Of a stretch of DNA of 63,460 nt, positions 62,655 through 63,460 are shown one piece after another. The notes below the pieces were generated by a model, which worked only from the letters and a program-made list of their open reading frames with translations, was not told the DNA's origin and did not search any database. The position numbers and the translations under genes were made by a program. Each line of letters begins with the position of its first letter. The stretch's first letter is position 1. Origin of the DNA: a bacterium (GTDB taxonomy: Bacteria > Zhuqueibacterota > QNDG01 > JAFGCO01); the NCBI GenBank assembly GCA_016930535.1, contig JAFGGN010000140.1, positions 1 to 63,460 on the forward strand, in the 5' to 3' direction.

Positions 62655-63460
62655 CTATTCCATAATTTCCATATCGAAATCATCGACAATTTTACGGACC
62701 ACGTCACTCTCATGACTCAATTCGCGCAACCGGTCCTTTCTGGCTTCCTTGCTTACGGGCCCGGCTGTTTTATGATCCTCCTTAAAATTGCCCTTGATAC
62801 AACGGAACCGTAAATCCGTATTCAGCACTTCCTTGATGGCCTGTGTTACAAAACATTTTCCCCGCATAATCGCATCGATATGAAAACCGTTGGACTGTCC
62901 GAAACCGATTTCCAGTGTATCTCCATCGAGACGCACAGGAATGCCCTCCTGCAAAAATGAGCCAACGGTTATCTTCTTTTTTTTGACCGAGGCGACAATA
63001 TCCTCCCAGTGCAATTTCACGGTTTCCATATCTGTCCCGGCAGCAGACGGACCGGCGTCATCAGCAGTGTCATCAGATGTCTTATCCGCTGATTCTGATC
63101 CGGAAAATGTCTGTTTTTTTACATCATCCGTCTCCTTCACAGCGGGTTTCGCGGAAGCCCCGGCCTCGTTTTTGGATGAATCCTCCGTGGAAGATGATGG
63201 CCGGCCGGCGGAATCCGCAGTACTTGATCCCGGGGGATTTTTTCCCGAGGATCCTGAATCCGAGGGCGTTTTTCCCGAGGATTCAAAATCCGAGGAGTTT
63301 TTCCCCGAGGATCCTGAATCCGAGGGACTTGATCCCGAGGATGTTTTCCCCGAGGATTCAAAATCCGAGGAGTTTTTCCCCGAGGATCCTGAATCCGAGG
63401 GACTTGATCCCGAGGGCGTTTTTCCCGAGGGACTTGATCCCGAGGATCCTGAATCCAATG
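62655..63460 (-). CDS. dnaX: DNA polymerase III subunit gamma/tau, C-terminal part
   Basis: Only the 3' 267 codons are inside the window; the ATPase domains lie beyond 63460. The visible part starts in a long Ser/Gly/Lys/Pro linker (about 95 residues, SGSSGKNSSDFESSGK units). The tau-type C-terminal domain follows (WEDIVASVKKKKITVGSFLQ, GDTLEIGFGQSNGFH, IMRGKCFVTQAIKEVL). Identification rests on this domain and on the conserved dnaX-ybaB-recR order. The linker DNA is an internal tandem repeat. Confidence 0.85.
   Translation of the reverse strand, partial: LDSGSSGSSPSGKTPSGSSPSDSGSSGKNSSDFESSGKTSSGSSPSDSGSSGKNSSDFESSGKTPSDSGSSGKNPPGSSTADSAGRPSSSTEDSSKNEAGASAKPAVKETDDVKKQTFSGSESADKTSDDTADDAGPSAAGTDMETVKLHWEDIVASVKKKKITVGSFLQEGIPVRLDGDTLEIGFGQSNGFHIDAIMRGKCFVTQAIKEVLNTDLRFRCIKGNFKEDHKTAGPVSKEARKDRLRELSHESDVVRKIVDDFDMEIME
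63277..63415. repeat. 75-bp tandem repeat in the dnaX linker
   Basis: A 64-base stretch at 63277-63340 recurs without any change at 63352-63415, a 75-base (25-codon) period. Shorter GAGGATCCTGAATCCGAGG subunits extend the pattern over 63220-63460. The period is a multiple of three, so copy-number change would keep the reading frame. Confidence 0.9.

Overview
The window looks like chromosome from an uncultured member of the FCB superphylum (the Bacteroidota / Calditrichota / KSB1 / Marinimicrobia neighbourhood). Pointers are two exported proteins ending in a YPNPFN-type C-terminal sorting domain, a SusC-like TonB receptor with an N-terminal carboxypeptidase-regulatory domain, a bacterial geranylgeranylglyceryl-phosphate synthase homologue, gmhA and an outer-membrane barrel protein (Gram-negative envelope), and CIRCE-controlled groESL. 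The assignment is inference; no rRNA or tRNA gene is visible. All genes but one lie on the minus strand. The exception is a 1191-residue beta-helix protein at 9897-13472.

Layout. 1-3.2 kb: groEL (3' end cut by the window edge), groES with a CIRCE operator and sigma-70 promoter, and nadK. 3.3-9.8 kb: a pilin-like protein, dxs, xseB-xseA, a HU/IHF-like protein and sppA. 9.9-13.5 kb: the plus-strand beta-helix protein, facing sppA across back-to-back promoters. 13.5-17.4 kb: a methyltransferase, a LiaI-like membrane protein, a toast-rack protein and an Omp85-like barrel. 17.6-25.5 kb: a tightly packed four-gene operon with two exported class-A-type serine hydrolases, an ATP/ADP-translocase-like carrier fused to HEAT repeats, and an exported dikinase of the PPDK / glucan-water-dikinase type. 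25.6-27.4 kb: CaCA exchanger, MarC and LapA. 27.5-35.4 kb: a histidine kinase followed by three ATP-grasp ligases, a GNAT, a lysine-2,3-aminomutase-like radical SAM enzyme and a GNAT-deacetylase fusion. 35.4-37.7 kb: two small proteins and a sigma-54 activator with a degenerate receiver. 38.2-44.8 kb: TonB receptor, KtrAB and a secreted glycosidase-like protein. 45-49.7 kb: NtrC-type regulator, HflX and a BatA-like VWA protein. 49.8-54.5 kb: gmhA, a PHP phosphatase, GGGP synthase and alaS. 54.7-63.5 kb: mtfA, a methyltransferase, recX-recA, thpR, cinA, pgpA, pgsA, recR, ybaB and the 3' part of dnaX.

The two most interesting systems are: (1) the 17.6-25.5 kb operon, in which a nucleotide carrier sits beside an exported ATP-dependent dikinase whose ATP-binding and phosphohistidine residues look intact, suggesting phosphorylation outside the cytoplasm; (2) the 27.5-35.4 kb cluster, which looks like an undescribed pathway for a beta-amino-acid (probably beta-lysine) amide, with acetylation/deacetylation and a built-in sensor kinase.

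The non-coding DNA is also unusual. Several families of short dispersed repeats fill intergenic regions at about 37.8-38.1, 55.5-55.7 and 56.3-56.7 kb. An A-rich AAAGAAC/TAAAGA element sits on or directly after the stop codon of four unrelated genes.
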